Below are positions 48,085 through 58,780 of a stretch of DNA of 64,000 bases, in pieces (within the stretch, counting starts at the first letter, position 1; each line of letters begins with the position of its first letter). Both the position numbers and the translations under genes were made by a program. The DNA is from Pseudomonas laurylsulfativorans. GTDB lineage: Bacteria > Pseudomonadota > Gammaproteobacteria > Pseudomonadales > Pseudomonadaceae. Below the pieces are notes generated by a model. That model was not told the origin of the DNA. It was given only the letters and a program-made list of their open reading frames with translations, and searched no databases. The stretch is taken from assembly GCF_002906155.1 (NCBI RefSeq), contig NZ_MUJK01000002.1, positions 310,001 to 374,000 of the forward strand. The letters run 5' to 3'.

Positions 48085-48471
48085 CAGGAAATCCTTATTG
48101 TGTGGGCCGAAAAAAGGCGGCCTGCCGGTGGATCAAAAGTTCTTGGACTAACGCTTGGGACGAGGCACCACGATTCAGCCCGGCAGTCGCGCACTGACGA
48201 GGCAAAGGCTGCGGTGCTGGCGGAGCTGAATGAGCGTGTGAGAGGTTTTCATGCCTTCAACCCTAACCGCGAGGGGGGAGGTTGGCAAGCGGTCGAAAAA
48301 AATTGAGAGGAATACTCGTGGGTGGGTGTTTGGCGAGATTTTATTGCTTCAAATGGTTTTTATGATCTTGTTATTTGCGCGAGGTTTGAGCGGTGCGCAA
48401 TTGGAGAAAGCGAGATTTCAGGGGGGAGAGGTCGGGGACAACCCTGGATTTTTTCGCTGACTGGAATGCCG
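48085..48471 (-). other. leuA leader and promoter region
   Basis: About 390 bases with no confident gene. The part at 48300-48420 is AT-rich for this genome and likely holds the leuA promoter, though no clear hexamer pair was found. A 25-codon reverse-strand reading frame (48252..48175) contains five Leu and is followed by CTGCCGG/CCGGCAG arms and a T6 tract near 48108-48113. That pattern could be a leucine attenuator, but the Leu codons are not clustered. Confidence 0.3.
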
Positions 48472-48472
48472 T

Positions 48473-48535
48473 CTTCGCGCAAGCCCGCTCCCACAGGGAT
48501 TGCGCTGTACCTGTGGGAGTGGGCTTGTTCGCGCA
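48473..48535. repeat. REP pair in reversed order
   Basis: A diverged REP pair (arms 48473-48495 and 48512-48535) of the CGCGCAAGCCCGCTCCC type, only 16 bases apart, next to the 3' end of the M23 gene. Confidence 0.8.
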
Positions 48536-48559
48536 GAGGCCATCAGCCTCGGCGAGGGA

Positions 48560-49381
48560 TCAGGGCTGAAACGCACCAATGAAAATAGCCGGATCGACTC
48601 GTGCATCGTTCAGGCTGACATTCCAGTGCATATGTGGCCCAGTCGCGCGGCCCGTCGCGCCGACCTTGCCGACCACGCCACCGCGCGCCAGTTGTTGCCC
48701 TACCTTCACGTCGATTTTCGACATGTGGCAGAACATGCTAATGAAGCCCTGGCCGTGGTCGACGAACACCGTGTTGCCGTTGAAGAAGTAGTTGCCGATC
48801 AGAATCACCTTGCCGGCAGCCGGGGTCTTGATCGGTGTACCGGCCGGCACGGCGAAGTCCAGCCCGGCGTGAGGATTGCGCTCCTCTCCGTTGAAAAAGC
48901 GGCGCACGCCGAACTTGCTCGACAGCGGCCCGTTCACCGGCTTGTCCAGCAACAGGTTGCTCGGGGTATTGGGGCTGAACGTGCGGTAAGCGGCTATCTG
49001 CTCGGCCAGTTCACGCTCGATGCGCTTGAGATTCTCCGGGTCCGGATTGACCTGTTGGGTGTTTTTCAGGGTGATGCGCTGTTCCGGGTAATTCTTGTTG
49101 CCAACCGTAAAACTCAAATTGCGACCGCCGCTGCTGACCGATTGAGCCCCCGGCTTGACCGTCAGCGGCACGCCGACGATGGCCAGCCAGTTGTTCTGTT
49201 CCTTGACCACCAGCACGGGTTTGCCCTGGTAAGTGGCCTTTGGCGCCTGGGCCGATGCGCCCAGGTCCAGCACGGCAACGCCGCCCGGCACCGGTTTGTT
49301 CAGCAGGCGGGTGATGTAGCTGTCGGCGTGGGCGTTGAAGGTCAGGCACAGCAACAGCAATGAAGCCAGGAAACGCGGCAT
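48560..49381 (-). CDS. M23 peptidoglycan endopeptidase (LytM-type)
   Basis: A 273-residue exported protein with a signal peptide ending near NAHA (about residue 19). The M23 zinc site is complete: His and Asp in NPHAGLDFAVP, and the HxH pair in GPHMHWNV; FCHMSK adds the extra His. It should cut peptide cross-links in the periplasm. It starts 3 bases after the xseA stop, so the two are co-transcribed. Confidence 0.93.
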   Translation of the reverse strand: MPRFLASLLLLCLTFNAHADSYITRLLNKPVPGGVAVLDLGASAQAPKATYQGKPVLVVKEQNNWLAIVGVPLTVKPGAQSVSSGGRNLSFTVGNKNYPEQRITLKNTQQVNPDPENLKRIERELAEQIAAYRTFSPNTPSNLLLDKPVNGPLSSKFGVRRFFNGEERNPHAGLDFAVPAGTPIKTPAAGKVILIGNYFFNGNTVFVDHGQGFISMFCHMSKIDVKVGQQLARGGVVGKVGATGRATGPHMHWNVSLNDARVDPAIFIGAFQP

Positions 49382-49384
49382 GGA

Positions 49385-50764
49385 TCAATCCAGTAAAGAA
49401 AGGGTGACAGGTGTCAGGTGATTGTCTTCGACCCGCACTTGCAGTTCGCCTTCGCCCAGTTTTGCCTTCAGGCGCTGGCCGGTATGGGTTTGCGCGGCGT
49501 TGCGGATCGCGTTGCCGCGTTCGTCCAGCAAAATACTGTAGCCGCGGCCGAGGGTCGCCAGCGGACTGACCACGTGCAGTGTCTGCATCTGGCTGTGCAA
49601 TTGCAGGCGACGGTTCTTCAGCCCTTCGCGGATGGCGCGTGGCAGGCGTTCGGCCAGGCTGTCGAGGCGCTGGCGCAGCATTGCCAGCTGCCGGCCCGGA
49701 TGTTGTGCGGCCAAACGGGTTTCCAGGCGGATCAAGCGTTCGCGACGGGTGTTGAGGCTGCGCTCGAAGGCGCGGCGCATGCGCATGTCCAAGTCATCCA
49801 GGCGCTGTGCTTGCTGGCGCAGGCGCTCGCCGGGATGACGCAGGCGCCGGGAAATGCCTTCCAGGCGCAGGCGTTCGCGCATCAAGCGGTCACGCATGCG
49901 CATCACCAACCGTCGATGCAGGCTTTCGACCCGACGCACCAGATCGCTGGAGTCCGGCGCCAGCAATTCGGCGGCAGCGGAAGGGGTGGGCGCGCGAACG
50001 TCGGCCACGAAGTCGCTGATCGACACGTCGGTCTCATGGCCGACCGCGCTGACAATTGGCGTCACGCAAGCATCTACGGCGCGGGCTACGGCTTCTTCGT
50101 TGAAGCACCAGAGGTCTTCCAGTGAACCGCCGCCTCTGGCCAGGATCAGTGCGTCGAAACCGCGGGCATCGGCCAGTTTCAGGGCGCGCACAATCTGCGC
50201 GGTGGCTTCGCGGCCCTGTACGGCGGTGGGGATCAGCGTCAACTGCACCTGCGGTGCACGACGGCGGAACACGCTGATGATGTCGCGGATCACCGCCCCG
50301 GTGGGCGAACTGATGATGCCAATGCGTTGTGGGTGCGCCGGCAGCGGGACCTTGCGTTCGGCACTGAACAGGCCTTCGGCGCTGAGCTTTTCCTTGAGTG
50401 CATCGAAGGCCAGGCGTAAGGCGCCATCGCCGGCCGGCTCCACGGTGTCGAGGATCAGCTGGTAATCGCCGCGTCCCTCGAACAGCGAGACCTTGCCGCG
50501 CACTTTGACCGCCAGGCCGTCCTTCAAGGCCTGGCGAACCCGTGCCGCGTTCTGCCGGAACAGTGCGCAACGCACCTGGGCGCCGCTGTCCTTGAGGGTG
50601 AAATACACGTGGCCGGACGCCGGGCGGGCGAGGTTGGAGATTTCGCCTTCGACCCAGATGTTGCTGAACACGTCTTCGAGCAACACCCGCGCGCGGCCGT
50701 TGAGCTGGCTGACGGTCAGGACTTCGCGGTCCAGGCCGAGTCTTGCAAAGGGATCTTTAATCAT
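49385..50764 (-). CDS. xseA: exodeoxyribonuclease VII large subunit
   Basis: A 459-residue nuclease subunit. The OB-fold N terminus (VSQLNGRARVLLED, WVEGEISNL) is followed by the catalytic region GIISSPTGAVIRDI and RGGGSLEDLWCFNEE, then a long Arg-rich coiled coil. ATG 50764 gives MIKDPFARLG; a longer frame runs into a REP. The small subunit XseB is not in the window. Confidence 0.96.
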   Translation of the reverse strand: MIKDPFARLGLDREVLTVSQLNGRARVLLEDVFSNIWVEGEISNLARPASGHVYFTLKDSGAQVRCALFRQNAARVRQALKDGLAVKVRGKVSLFEGRGDYQLILDTVEPAGDGALRLAFDALKEKLSAEGLFSAERKVPLPAHPQRIGIISSPTGAVIRDIISVFRRRAPQVQLTLIPTAVQGREATAQIVRALKLADARGFDALILARGGGSLEDLWCFNEEAVARAVDACVTPIVSAVGHETDVSISDFVADVRAPTPSAAAELLAPDSSDLVRRVESLHRRLVMRMRDRLMRERLRLEGISRRLRHPGERLRQQAQRLDDLDMRMRRAFERSLNTRRERLIRLETRLAAQHPGRQLAMLRQRLDSLAERLPRAIREGLKNRRLQLHSQMQTLHVVSPLATLGRGYSILLDERGNAIRNAAQTHTGQRLKAKLGEGELQVRVEDNHLTPVTLSLLD

Positions 50765-50820
50765 GGGGCGCAGTTTAAAGGCATTCCATGAACAATCTCC
50801 ATGACCCCGCATAAATCCCT

Positions 50821-50910
50821 TGTGTGAGCGGGCTTGTTCGCGAAGGCGGTAGGGCATTCGAGGTCATCGTTGAAAGTGAATCCGTATTCGCGAGCAAGCT
50901 CGCTCCCACA
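50821..50910. repeat. REP inverted pair (REPIN)
   Basis: Inverted pair with a diverged left arm (GTGTGAGCGGGCTTGTTCGC) and a standard right arm, between the divergent xseA and permease genes. Confidence 0.85.
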
Positions 50911-50957
50911 GAGGGTAAAGTCGCGGGGGGGTATTCAAGGATGACAGGAGATTTACC

Positions 50958-51719
50958 GTGTTTGAGTTGTTGAACCAATGGCCTTTCGGCCCGCTGGACT
51001 GGCTGGTCATCGGCGCGGGCATCGCCCTGGCCTACATCGTGTTCGGCATCGCCGGTTTCGGCACTGCGCTGGTGGCCGGGCCGATCCTGATTCTGTTCAT
51101 GCCACTGTCGAAGATCGTACCGTTGCTGGTGCTGCTCGATTTTGTCGCGGCATTCGGCAATCTGCTGCCTTCGCGGCGGGATGTGGCCAGGCCGGAGCTG
51201 TTGCGGTTACTGCCCTGCATGGCGGTGGGCTGCACGCTGGGAGTGATTTTCCTGCTGAACCTCAAGTCCGACCTGTTGCTGCTGTTGATGGGGTTGTTTA
51301 TCAGCGCCTATGCGATTTACAGCCTGTGGATCAACGCCCGACCGACGCAACTGTCCGCCCTGTGGGCGCTGCCGATGGGGACCGTGGGCGGAATGTTTGG
51401 TGCGTTGTTTGGCAGCGGCGGCTTTCTCTATGCGATCTATCTGAACAGCCGATTGCCCAAGGAAGCGGCCCGCGCGACGCAAAGTGCGTTGATCAGTTGC
51501 AGCACCGTGGTGCGTTTGAGCCTGTTTGCAATCGCCGGGGTGTATGCCGATTTGCCGTTGCTGGTGCTGGCGGTGTGTCTGTTGCCGGCCATGGCGCTGG
51601 GGTTGTGGGCGGGACGGCGGTTGACCATGAGGCTGTCCCGCGAGGCGTTCGTGCGGCTGGTTACGTGGTTGGTGTTGGTCAGCGGAATTGCGTTGATCGG
51701 ACGTTACTTGAGCACCTGA
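50958..51719 (+). CDS. TauE/SafE-family sulfite exporter-like permease
   Basis: A 253-residue membrane protein with about eight helices. The two-repeat TauE layout is seen in IVFGIAGFGTALVAGP near the start and GTVGGMFGALFGSGG in the middle. Members export sulfite, sulfoacetate or other organic anions; the substrate here is not evident. It starts with GTG 50958 after CAGGAG. It is flanked by REP pairs on both sides and may have moved in as a unit. Confidence 0.9.
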   Translation: MFELLNQWPFGPLDWLVIGAGIALAYIVFGIAGFGTALVAGPILILFMPLSKIVPLLVLLDFVAAFGNLLPSRRDVARPELLRLLPCMAVGCTLGVIFLLNLKSDLLLLLMGLFISAYAIYSLWINARPTQLSALWALPMGTVGGMFGALFGSGGFLYAIYLNSRLPKEAARATQSALISCSTVVRLSLFAIAGVYADLPLLVLAVCLLPAMALGLWAGRRLTMRLSREAFVRLVTWLVLVSGIALIGRYLST

Positions 51720-51738
51720 GCAAACTTGTTTCGCTCTC

Positions 51739-51806
51739 TGTAGGAGCCCGGCTTGCCGGCGATAGCGTCCTTGAGGGCGCCATCGCCGGCAAGCCGGGCT
51801 CCTACA
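51739..51806. repeat. REP inverted pair (REPIN), CCGG type
   Basis: A near-perfect inverted pair of the GGAGCCCGGCTTGCCGGCGA family with a short spacer, between the convergent permease and reverse-strand genes. Confidence 0.92.
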
Positions 51807-51831
51807 AAAACGGTTCGTGTACAGGCTGAGG

Positions 51832-52239
51832 TCAGTCGTTGTACTGGCTCAACAACCGCTCCAGCCGTGCACTGAGGCGGCGTTTGATTTCGGTCTCGAT
51901 GTGCGGCGCGAAATCGTCGATCACGTCTTGCATGATCAACTGCGCGGCGGCGCGCAGTTCGCTGTCCAGGTGCAACAGGTCATCCGGGCTTTTGCTGACG
52001 GCAGGCGCCGGTGCAGCAGCGATGACCGGTTCAACGATGGGGGCGGAGGCTGTCGGTTCGACGGGTGGTGAAGGCTCGCTCACGGCGTCGAACAACATGG
52101 GAATCTGTTCCTGATCACCGTCCTCGACCGTGTCGGTCAGTAGGGGCGGTTGCAGGTTGTCATCGCCGAGCAATTGGCGGATCGACTCAAGGTCGTCCAG
52201 CAGGTGCGCGGACTGTTGCAGCGGTTTTGGAGTGTCCAT
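51832..52239 (-). CDS. conserved hypothetical protein next to holC
   Basis: A 135-residue acidic protein, start ATG 52239 (MDTPKPLQQSAHLLDDLES). It has a Pro/Ala-rich middle part and a C-terminal amphipathic helix (SARLERLLSQYND). The same position next to holC in P. aeruginosa holds a similar small gene of unknown function. It lies 8 bases after holC. Confidence 0.75.
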   Translation of the reverse strand: MDTPKPLQQSAHLLDDLESIRQLLGDDNLQPPLLTDTVEDGDQEQIPMLFDAVSEPSPPVEPTASAPIVEPVIAAAPAPAVSKSPDDLLHLDSELRAAAQLIMQDVIDDFAPHIETEIKRRLSARLERLLSQYND

Positions 52240-52247
52240 TGGAAGGC

Positions 52248-52676
52248 TCAGAGTCGCTGTAAACGGTGATCTTGCAGAGGATAGCCCTGTTCGCGGTAGA
52301 AACGGAAACTCTCCCGCGCGGCCTGGCGAATCGTCGGGTCTTCCACGACCACTTCCGCCACGCGGGCGAAGCGCTGGGCGAAGGTCGGGACTTTCAGGTC
52401 GAGATTGACCAGCAGGTCCTGATGCTGACCGCAATCGTCACCCAGACCCAGGACAATCAAGCCGTCCGGCTCGCTTTCGGCGGGGCCGTGGGGCACGAAG
52501 CTTTCACCCTTGAACGTCCAGAGGCGTGCGTCGAGATCATTGCGCTGGGCGGCGTCACTGCAATGCAGGTAGACACGGTGACCCATGCGCCAGGCTTTTT
52601 CGGTGAGCTTGCAGGCGAAATCCAGCCGTGCCGAAGGATCGGCGCTGGGCAGGATATAGAAGTCGACTTTGGTCAT
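52248..52676 (-). CDS. holC: DNA polymerase III subunit chi
   Basis: A 142-residue clamp-loader accessory protein with the standard N terminus MTKVDFYILPSADPSARLDFACKL and the WTFKGESFVPHG segment. Chi links the clamp loader to single-strand binding protein. The gene lies 60 bases downstream of pepA, the usual pairing. Confidence 0.94.
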   Translation of the reverse strand: MTKVDFYILPSADPSARLDFACKLTEKAWRMGHRVYLHCSDAAQRNDLDARLWTFKGESFVPHGPAESEPDGLIVLGLGDDCGQHQDLLVNLDLKVPTFAQRFARVAEVVVEDPTIRQAARESFRFYREQGYPLQDHRLQRL

Positions 52677-52736
52677 TGCGGTTCCTGAGCCCTTGGCGGC
52701 GCAGCCCGAAAGCAACGTCGCCAAGGGTCATTGGTT

Positions 52737-54272
<1,536 letters not shown>

Positions 54273-54400
54273 TTATGTGCGTCGATTGCTTATATATAAC
54301 AAGGCGCCAGGATCGACCGGCGACAAAGGCCGCAGTTTGAACCTCGCTACCAGCGGCTGACAACCCTCGGTTGTACGATCTTCGCGGTTTTGTCGGTCAC

Positions 54401-54500
54401 TGTAGGAGCGAGCTTGCTCGCGAAGAACCCAAGACCACCGCAGGGTTTCAGGTTCTTCGCGTTATCGTTGGCGACCATCGCCAGCAAGCTGGCTCCTACA
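54401..54500. repeat. hybrid REP inverted pair
   Basis: The left arm is of the GAGCGAGCTTGCTCGCGA type, the right arm of the CGCCAGCAAGCTGGCTCC type, so the two arms come from different REP subfamilies or one arm has changed by several compensating substitutions. Confidence 0.85.
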
Positions 54501-54511
54501 TGCATTGCGAA

Positions 54512-54540
54512 GTGACAGGCGCACCCAATCACAGGATAAT
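54512..54540 (+). promoter_or_regulatory. sigma-70 promoter candidate for lptF
   Basis: GTGACA (54512-54517) and GATAAT (54535-54540) with a 17-base spacer, each matching five of six consensus bases, about 90 bases before lptF. Confidence 0.6.
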
Positions 54541-54631
54541 GCGCCATCTTTTTCGGCGGCTCTGTCTTGCGGGCTGTCCGATACGTTTGCTTGTTTGGCC
54601 GCCTTAGCCTGACAACCCTGGAGTGTCTGGT

Positions 54632-55750
54632 TTGATCGTCTTCCGTTATTTATCCCGCGAAGTCCTGTTGACCTTGAGCGCCGTCAGCGCCGTGCTGCTG
54701 GTCATCATCATGAGCGGTCGCTTCATCAAATACCTCGCCCAGGCGGCCTCGGGCCTGCTGGATCCGGGGTCGCTGTTCCTGATCATGGGTTTTCGCCTGC
54801 CAGGGTTCCTCCAGCTGATCCTGCCGCTGGGGCTGTTTCTCGGGATCCTGTTGTCCTACGGGCGCCTGTACCTCGAAAGCGAAATGACCGTGCTCTCGGC
54901 CACCGGCATGAGCCAGCAACGGCTGGTCTGGATGACCATGTTTCCAGCCACCCTGGTTGCACTCGTGGTGGCATGGCTGAGCCTGAGCCTGGCGCCACAG
55001 GGGGCCAACCAGTTTCAACTGCTTTTGAACAAGCAGGATGCCCTGACCGAATTCGATACCCTGGAGCCGGGGCGCTTCCAGGCCCTGCGCGACGGCACCC
55101 GGGTTACCTACACCGAGCGCATGTCGGATGACCGCGTCAATCTGGGTGGCGTGTTCATCTCGCAAAAGAACATCAGTTCCAACAACAAGGATCGCGGGAT
55201 TTCGGTCCTGGTGGCGGAAAAGGGGCGTCAGGAAATTCGTCCGGACGGCAACCGTTACCTGATCCTGGATAACGGCTATCGCTATGACGGTAGTCCGGGT
55301 CAGGCTGACTACCGGGCGATCAAGTACGACGAGTACGGTGTGTTGCTGCCAAAACCCGACGTCAGCGACGAAGTCACCGACCGTGACGCGATGCCGACCA
55401 GTACGTTGATCGGCAGTGAAGACATTCGCGCGCGCGCCGAATTGCAATGGCGCATATCGCTGCCTTTGCTGGTGTTCATCGTGACCCTGATGGCGGTGCC
55501 GCTGTCGCGGGTCAACCCACGTCAGGGCCGGTTCCTCAAATTACTGCCGGCGATTCTTCTCTATATGGCGTACCTGACCATCCTGATTGCTGCCCGTGGT
55601 GCCCTTGATAAGGGCAAGATCCCCGCGGTGGTGGGTTTGTGGTGGGTGCACGGGATTTTCCTGGCCATCGGCCTGGGCTTGCTCTATTGGGAGCCCTTGC
55701 GCTTGAAGCGGGCGAGTCGCCGCAGCGCGCTGGAGGTGGCCCGTGGTTAA
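54632..55750 (+). CDS. lptF: LPS export permease LptF
   Basis: A 372-residue inner-membrane protein with three helices at each end and a periplasmic beta-jellyroll domain between. TTG 54632 (start MIVFRYLSREVL) is preferred, since GGAG 54620-54623 is 8 bases upstream; the GTG at 54623 overlaps that ribosome site. With LptG and LptB2 it extracts LPS. It overlaps lptG by 8 bases. Confidence 0.93.
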   Translation: MIVFRYLSREVLLTLSAVSAVLLVIIMSGRFIKYLAQAASGLLDPGSLFLIMGFRLPGFLQLILPLGLFLGILLSYGRLYLESEMTVLSATGMSQQRLVWMTMFPATLVALVVAWLSLSLAPQGANQFQLLLNKQDALTEFDTLEPGRFQALRDGTRVTYTERMSDDRVNLGGVFISQKNISSNNKDRGISVLVAEKGRQEIRPDGNRYLILDNGYRYDGSPGQADYRAIKYDEYGVLLPKPDVSDEVTDRDAMPTSTLIGSEDIRARAELQWRISLPLLVFIVTLMAVPLSRVNPRQGRFLKLLPAILLYMAYLTILIAARGALDKGKIPAVVGLWWVHGIFLAIGLGLLYWEPLRLKRASRRSALEVARG

Positions 55751-56804
55751 GCTGGATCGCTACATTGGTAGCAGCGTGTTCATGGCGATTCTGGCGGTGC
55801 TCGGGATCATTCTTGGTCTGGCGACACTGTTTGCCTTCATCGACGAAATGGGTGAAGTCAGCGACACCTACACCCTGGTCGATGCACTGAGTTACGTGTT
55901 GTTGACGGCTCCGCGTCGGATGTACGAAATGCTGCCGATGGCCGCGCTGATCGGTTGCCTGATCGGTCTGGGCAGTCTGGCCAGCAACAGTGAATTGACA
56001 ATCATGCGCGCCGCCGGTGTGTCGATCGGGCGGATCGTCTGGGCGGTCATGAAGCCGATGCTGGTATTGATGCTGGCCGGTTTGCTGATCGGCGAGTACG
56101 TCGCACCACCCGCTGAAACCGCCGCGCAGGCCAATCGCTCGCTGGCCCAGGGCAGCGGCGATGCACAAAGCGCCAAGCATGGTTTGTGGCACCGCCAGGG
56201 CGATGAGTTCATTCACGTCAACTCGGTGCAACCCAACGGCATCTTGTACGGCGTGACCCGCTATCGTATCGACAGCGAGCGGCACATGCTTTCGGCGAGC
56301 TTCGCCAAGCGTGCCGAGTTCGACACGGATCACTGGCAGTTGACGGACGTTACGACCACGGTGTTCCACGAGCGCAGCACTGAAGTGGTGACGCACCCGG
56401 TCGAGCGTTGGGGCGTGGCCTTGAGTCCGCAATTGTTGAGCACTGTGGTCATGGTGCCAGAGTCATTGTCGATCAGTGGCCTGTGGAGTTATATCCACTA
56501 CCTGGCGGACCAGGGCTTGAACAACAGCCGCTACTGGCTGGCATTTTGGGTCAAAGTGTTGCAGCCGCTGGTGACTGCCGCCCTGGTGTTGATGGCGATT
56601 TCCTTCATCTTTGGTCCGCTGCGTTCGGTGACCCTGGGTCAGCGGGTGTTCACCGGCGTGCTGGTGGGCTTCACCTTCCGCATCGTTCAGGATCTTCTGG
56701 GGCCTTCGAGCCAGGTGTTCGGCTTCCCACCGTTGCTTTCGGTGCTGGTGCCGGCGGGTATTTGTGCCGTGGCGGGGCTCTGGTTGCTGCGTCGAGCCGG
56801 CTGA
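55743..56804 (+). CDS. lptG: LPS export permease LptG
   Basis: A 353-residue partner of LptF with the same helix layout. It starts with GTG 55743 (MVKLDRYIGSSVFMAIL), inside the lptF end, so translation is coupled. The central domain shows HVNSVQPNG. It is followed by a terminator. Confidence 0.94.
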   Translation: MVKLDRYIGSSVFMAILAVLGIILGLATLFAFIDEMGEVSDTYTLVDALSYVLLTAPRRMYEMLPMAALIGCLIGLGSLASNSELTIMRAAGVSIGRIVWAVMKPMLVLMLAGLLIGEYVAPPAETAAQANRSLAQGSGDAQSAKHGLWHRQGDEFIHVNSVQPNGILYGVTRYRIDSERHMLSASFAKRAEFDTDHWQLTDVTTTVFHERSTEVVTHPVERWGVALSPQLLSTVVMVPESLSISGLWSYIHYLADQGLNNSRYWLAFWVKVLQPLVTAALVLMAISFIFGPLRSVTLGQRVFTGVLVGFTFRIVQDLLGPSSQVFGFPPLLSVLVPAGICAVAGLWLLRRAG

Positions 56805-56834
56805 CGGCGGGCATTTTCCGACCGTTTTGACGAT

Positions 56835-56869
56835 AAAAAACGCCCTTGCCGCCAGGCCGGGGCGTTTTT
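56835..56869 (+). terminator. terminator after lptG
   Basis: Stem with ACGCCC/GGGCGT outer pairs and an inner GGC/GCC part, flanked by A6 and T5, 30 bases beyond lptG. Confidence 0.85.
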
Positions 56870-56893
56870 GTATGCACCGTCTGACCTGTGAAC

Positions 56894-56923
56894 GTGACGC
56901 TGGCACCGTGGATCAGGTACAAT
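56894..56923 (+). promoter_or_regulatory. promoter candidate for lepA
   Basis: TACAAT at 56918-56923 (five of six) with GTGACG at 56894-56899 and an 18-base spacer, about 52 bases before lepA. The -35 is weak. Confidence 0.5.
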
Positions 56924-56975
56924 TCGCGGCTATTTTTCGGCGGGCATTGCCTGCAGCCTTTTTGAGTGTTGATCC

Positions 56976-58775
56976 GTGAGTGATTTGAGTCATATCCGCA
57001 ATTTCTCCATCATCGCCCACATTGACCATGGCAAGTCGACGCTGGCCGATCGCTTCATCCAGATGTGTGGCGGCCTGGCCGAGCGCGAAATGGAAGCCCA
57101 GGTCCTGGACTCCATGGACCTCGAGCGCGAGCGCGGGATCACCATCAAGGCGCACAGCGTTACTTTGTATTACAAAGCCAAAGACGGTATCAACTACCAG
57201 CTGAACTTCATTGACACCCCCGGCCACGTTGACTTCACCTATGAGGTGAGCCGTTCGCTGGCTGCCTGTGAAGGCGCGCTGCTGGTGGTCGATGCCGGTC
57301 AAGGCGTTGAAGCGCAGTCGGTTGCCAACTGCTACACGGCGATCGAACAGGGCCTGGAAGTGATGCCGGTGCTGAACAAGATCGACCTGCCGCAGGCCGA
57401 TCCGGACCGTGTTAAAGAAGAAATCGAAAAAATCATCGGCATCGATGCCACCGACGCGGTCGAGTGCTCGGCCAAGACCGGCCTGGGCGTCGACGCAGTG
57501 CTCGAGCGCCTGGTCGCCACCATTCCTGCACCGACCGGCAACTACGAAGATCCGCTGCAAGCGTTGATCATCGACTCCTGGTTCGACAACTACCTGGGCG
57601 TTGTCTCCCTGGTTCGTGTGCGCCACGGCCGCGTGAAGAAGGGCGACAAGATCCTGGTCAAATCCACCGGCAAGATCCACCTGGTGGACAGCGTCGGTGT
57701 ATTCAACCCGAAACACACCCCGACCGCGGACCTCAAGGCCGGCGAAGTGGGCTTTATCATCGCCAGCATCAAGGACATTCACGGTGCGCCAGTGGGCGAT
57801 ACCCTGACCTTGAGCTCGACGCCAGACGTCGACGTGCTGCCGGGGTTCAAGCGCATTCAGCCGCAGGTGTACGCCGGTCTGTTCCCGGTCAGCTCCGACG
57901 ACTTCGAAGACTTCCGCGAGGCGCTGCAAAAGCTCACCCTCAACGATTCGTCGCTGCAATACACGCCGGAAAGCTCCGACGCACTGGGCTTCGGCTTCCG
58001 TTGTGGCTTCCTCGGCATGCTGCACATGGAAATCATCCAGGAGCGCCTGGAGCGCGAGTACAACCTGGACCTGATCACCACGGCGCCGACGGTAATCTTC
58101 GAGCTGCTGCTCAAGACTGGCGAGACGATCTACGTCGATAACCCGTCCAAGCTGCCGGACCTGTCTTCCATCGAAGACATGCGCGAGCCGATCGTGCGCG
58201 CGAATATTCTTGTGCCGCAAGAGCACCTGGGTAACGTCATTACCCTGTGCATCGAAAAACGTGGTGTGCAGGTCGACATGCTGTTCCTCGGCTCCCAGGT
58301 ACAAGTGACCTACGACTTGCCGATGAACGAAGTGGTGCTGGACTTCTTCGATCGCCTGAAATCCACCAGTCGCGGCTATGCTTCTCTGGACTACCATTTC
58401 GATCGTTACCAATCGGCCAGCCTGGTGAAACTGGACGTGCTGATCAACGGCGACAAGGTCGATGCCCTGGCGCTGATCGTGCACCGTGACAACTCGCACT
58501 ACAAAGGTCGCCAGTTGACCGAGAAGATGAAAGAACTGATTCCGCGGCAGATGTTCGACGTGGCAATCCAGGCCGCCATTGGTGGGCAGATTGTGGCGCG
58601 GACAACCGTCAAGGCGCTCAGAAAGAACGTATTGGCCAAATGCTACGGTGGTGACGTCAGCCGTAAGAAAAAGCTGCTGGAAAAGCAAAAGGCCGGTAAG
58701 AAACGCATGAAGCAGGTCGGCAACGTGGAAATCCCACAGGAAGCCTTCCTTGCAGTGCTCAGGTTGGATAGTTAG
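56976..58775 (+). CDS. lepA: elongation factor 4 (LepA)
   Basis: A 599-residue translational GTPase. The G1 motif AHIDHGKST is at about residues 14-22; DTPGH and NKID follow; the LepA-specific C-terminal domain is complete ([15 protein letters not shown] end). It acts on stalled or initiating ribosomes. Start GTG 56976. It is normally just downstream of mucD in pseudomonads but here follows lptG. Confidence 0.97.
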   Translation: MSDLSHIRNFSIIAHIDHGKSTLADRFIQMCGGLAEREMEAQVLDSMDLERERGITIKAHSVTLYYKAKDGINYQLNFIDTPGHVDFTYEVSRSLAACEGALLVVDAGQGVEAQSVANCYTAIEQGLEVMPVLNKIDLPQADPDRVKEEIEKIIGIDATDAVECSAKTGLGVDAVLERLVATIPAPTGNYEDPLQALIIDSWFDNYLGVVSLVRVRHGRVKKGDKILVKSTGKIHLVDSVGVFNPKHTPTADLKAGEVGFIIASIKDIHGAPVGDTLTLSSTPDVDVLPGFKRIQPQVYAGLFPVSSDDFEDFREALQKLTLNDSSLQYTPESSDALGFGFRCGFLGMLHMEIIQERLEREYNLDLITTAPTVIFELLLKTGETIYVDNPSKLPDLSSIEDMREPIVRANILVPQEHLGNVITLCIEKRGVQVDMLFLGSQVQVTYDLPMNEVVLDFFDRLKSTSRGYASLDYHFDRYQSASLVKLDVLINGDKVDALALIVHRDNSHYKGRQLTEKMKELIPRQMFDVAIQAAIGGQIVARTTVKALRKNVLAKCYGGDVSRKKKLLEKQKAGKKRMKQVGNVEIPQEAFLAVLRLDS

Positions 58776-58780
58776 GTCCT

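Noticed and set aside
48251..48460. Forward 69-codon frame upstream of leuA
   Set aside because: It lies in the AT-rich leader, has no good ribosome site, and its hydrophobic look comes from local T richness.
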